From JASHSH01 sp036490215 (lineage in GTDB: Bacteria > Pseudomonadota > Alphaproteobacteria > Rhodospirillales > Magnetospirillaceae): a DNA stretch of 64,000 nucleotides. The stretch is taken from positions 124,001 to 188,000 of the forward strand of contig DASXEH010000069.1 of assembly GCA_036490215.1 (NCBI GenBank). The letters are read 5' to 3'. Both the position numbers and the translations under genes were made by a program. Numbering within the stretch: the first letter of the stretch is position 1; each line of letters starts with the position of its first letter. Positions 63,472 through 64,000 of this stretch are shown here, piece by piece. A model generated the notes under the pieces. It did not search any database, had not been told where the DNA came from, and worked only from the letters and a program-made list of their open reading frames with translations.

Positions 63472-63999
63472 TTAGACGGCCTTCGGCTGCCGTGCCAACC
63501 ATTCCTCGACACGCGGCGCCAACGCGCCCCAGGTCACCATTTGCGCCTGCAGCATGTGGTCTTTGTTCTGATGCATATGCACCAGCCCTTCGACCGGACG
63601 GCGCAAGACCTCCTTGGCCGATTGCGGCAGCGTCAGGAGCTGGACCAATTTCGGGCCGAAGGTGGCACGCAGCACCTGCATCAGCACGTCGGTGCGGTCG
63701 ATGTTGAGGCGCTGCATCTCCAGCAGATTTTCTTTGGCGATATAGGCCAGGCTGTCGGCATAGGTGCGCATGACGGCCTTGTCCATGGTCCCGACCTGCA
63801 TGAAGAAATTCTCGTCGCGGGCCATGAAGTCATAGAATTTCGGGCCGAGGATGCTGCGGAAGAACGCATACATGTCCTTCGGCCAATAGAGCGCACCCTG
63901 CATCGCAGCAGGGCGCACTTCCAGCAGACTGGTGAATTCGGGCCCCAGAGCCGCCCGTGCCTTGCGGATCTGGTTGTAGTCGAACTTGGCCAATTCGCG
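63472..63999 (-). CDS. Helical protein of unknown function, 5' end outside window
   Basis: At least 173 residues, open through the right edge; the in-frame TTG at 63993 is unlikely to be the start. Predicted mostly helical with repeated aromatic/Met-rich segments (YWPKDMYAFFRSILGPKFYDFM, DENFFMQVGTMD). No family recognised. Confidence 0.55.
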   Translation of the reverse strand, partial: RELAKFDYNQIRKARAALGPEFTSLLEVRPAAMQGALYWPKDMYAFFRSILGPKFYDFMARDENFFMQVGTMDKAVMRTYADSLAYIAKENLLEMQRLNIDRTDVLMQVLRATFGPKLVQLLTLPQSAKEVLRRPVEGLVHMHQNKDHMLQAQMVTWGALAPRVEEWLARQPKAV

Positions 64000-64000
64000 C

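Overview
This window looks like the chromosome of a GC-rich alphaproteobacterium. The evidence is the hisB-hisH-hisA-hisF-hisE run followed by a HIT-family gene, hslVU next door, a 1-Cys peroxiredoxin, a CheY-like stand-alone receiver, and a compound palindromic intergenic repeat of the kind I associate with Bradyrhizobium-like genomes. I cannot fix the order or genus from sequence alone (Hyphomicrobiales or Rhodospirillales are both reasonable).

Region 1 (1 to about 20803) is one side of a Tn7-like transposon inserted in comM. Its right end lies at about 20803. Reading inward there are three or four degenerate TnsB-type repeats, then a tight leftward operon tnsA-tnsB-tnsC-tniQ (20664 to 16050). 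The 3' part of comM starts directly after the end, with gtggc (20804-20808) as candidate target duplication. The left end and the 5' part of comM must lie left of base 1. Cargo seen here: an AAA+ ATPase and a DEDDh exonuclease; a protein I read as a divergent TnsE, far from the other tns genes and on the opposite strand; an orphan XRE antitoxin; three tandem paralogues with Sec signal peptides and phage-tail-fibre-like sequence; a divergent mini YD-repeat protein; a 2040-residue RHS/YD protein with an inactive transglutaminase-like domain and an ADP-ribosyltransferase-like C-terminal tip; its putative immunity gene; and a decayed scrap of RHS core. The cargo is visibly less GC-rich than the flanking chromosome. 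No cas gene or CRISPR array is visible, so this is not evidently a CRISPR-guided element.

Region 2 (20.8 to 30.7 kb) is ordinary chromosome: HAD hydrolase, nucleoside 2-deoxyribosyltransferase-like protein, YeeE/YedE sulfur-compound transporter, Prx6-type peroxiredoxin, a ferritin-like protein with two ExxH motifs, an oxalyl-CoA-synthetase-like ligase coupled to a PanE-like reductase, a GNAT enzyme, and an Nramp Mn transporter with a strong palindromic operator over its promoter.

Region 3 (30.3 to 42.1 kb) holds hinT and the leftward his genes, a DHA2 drug exporter, a receiver protein, hslVU, guanine deaminase, an EamA permease and lepA.

Region 4 (42.1 to 49.6 kb) has an MltF-like lytic transglycosylase, a small membrane protein, tRNA-Ser(GGA), a FUSC-family membrane protein, a broken-looking ChrR-type cupin, a thiolase and an amidase. 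Region 5 (49.6 to 55.0 kb) is a leftward peptide-type ABC transporter operon (two permeases, two ATPases, binding protein) ending in a clear terminator just ahead of the amidase. Region 6 (55.1 to 64 kb) has a TTC38-like TPR protein, a PhyH dioxygenase, a Bcr/CflA exporter, an ArsR/SRPBCC pair, a lipid-kinase / LpxH-like phosphoesterase / glycosyltransferase group, a small membrane protein and a partial gene at the right edge.
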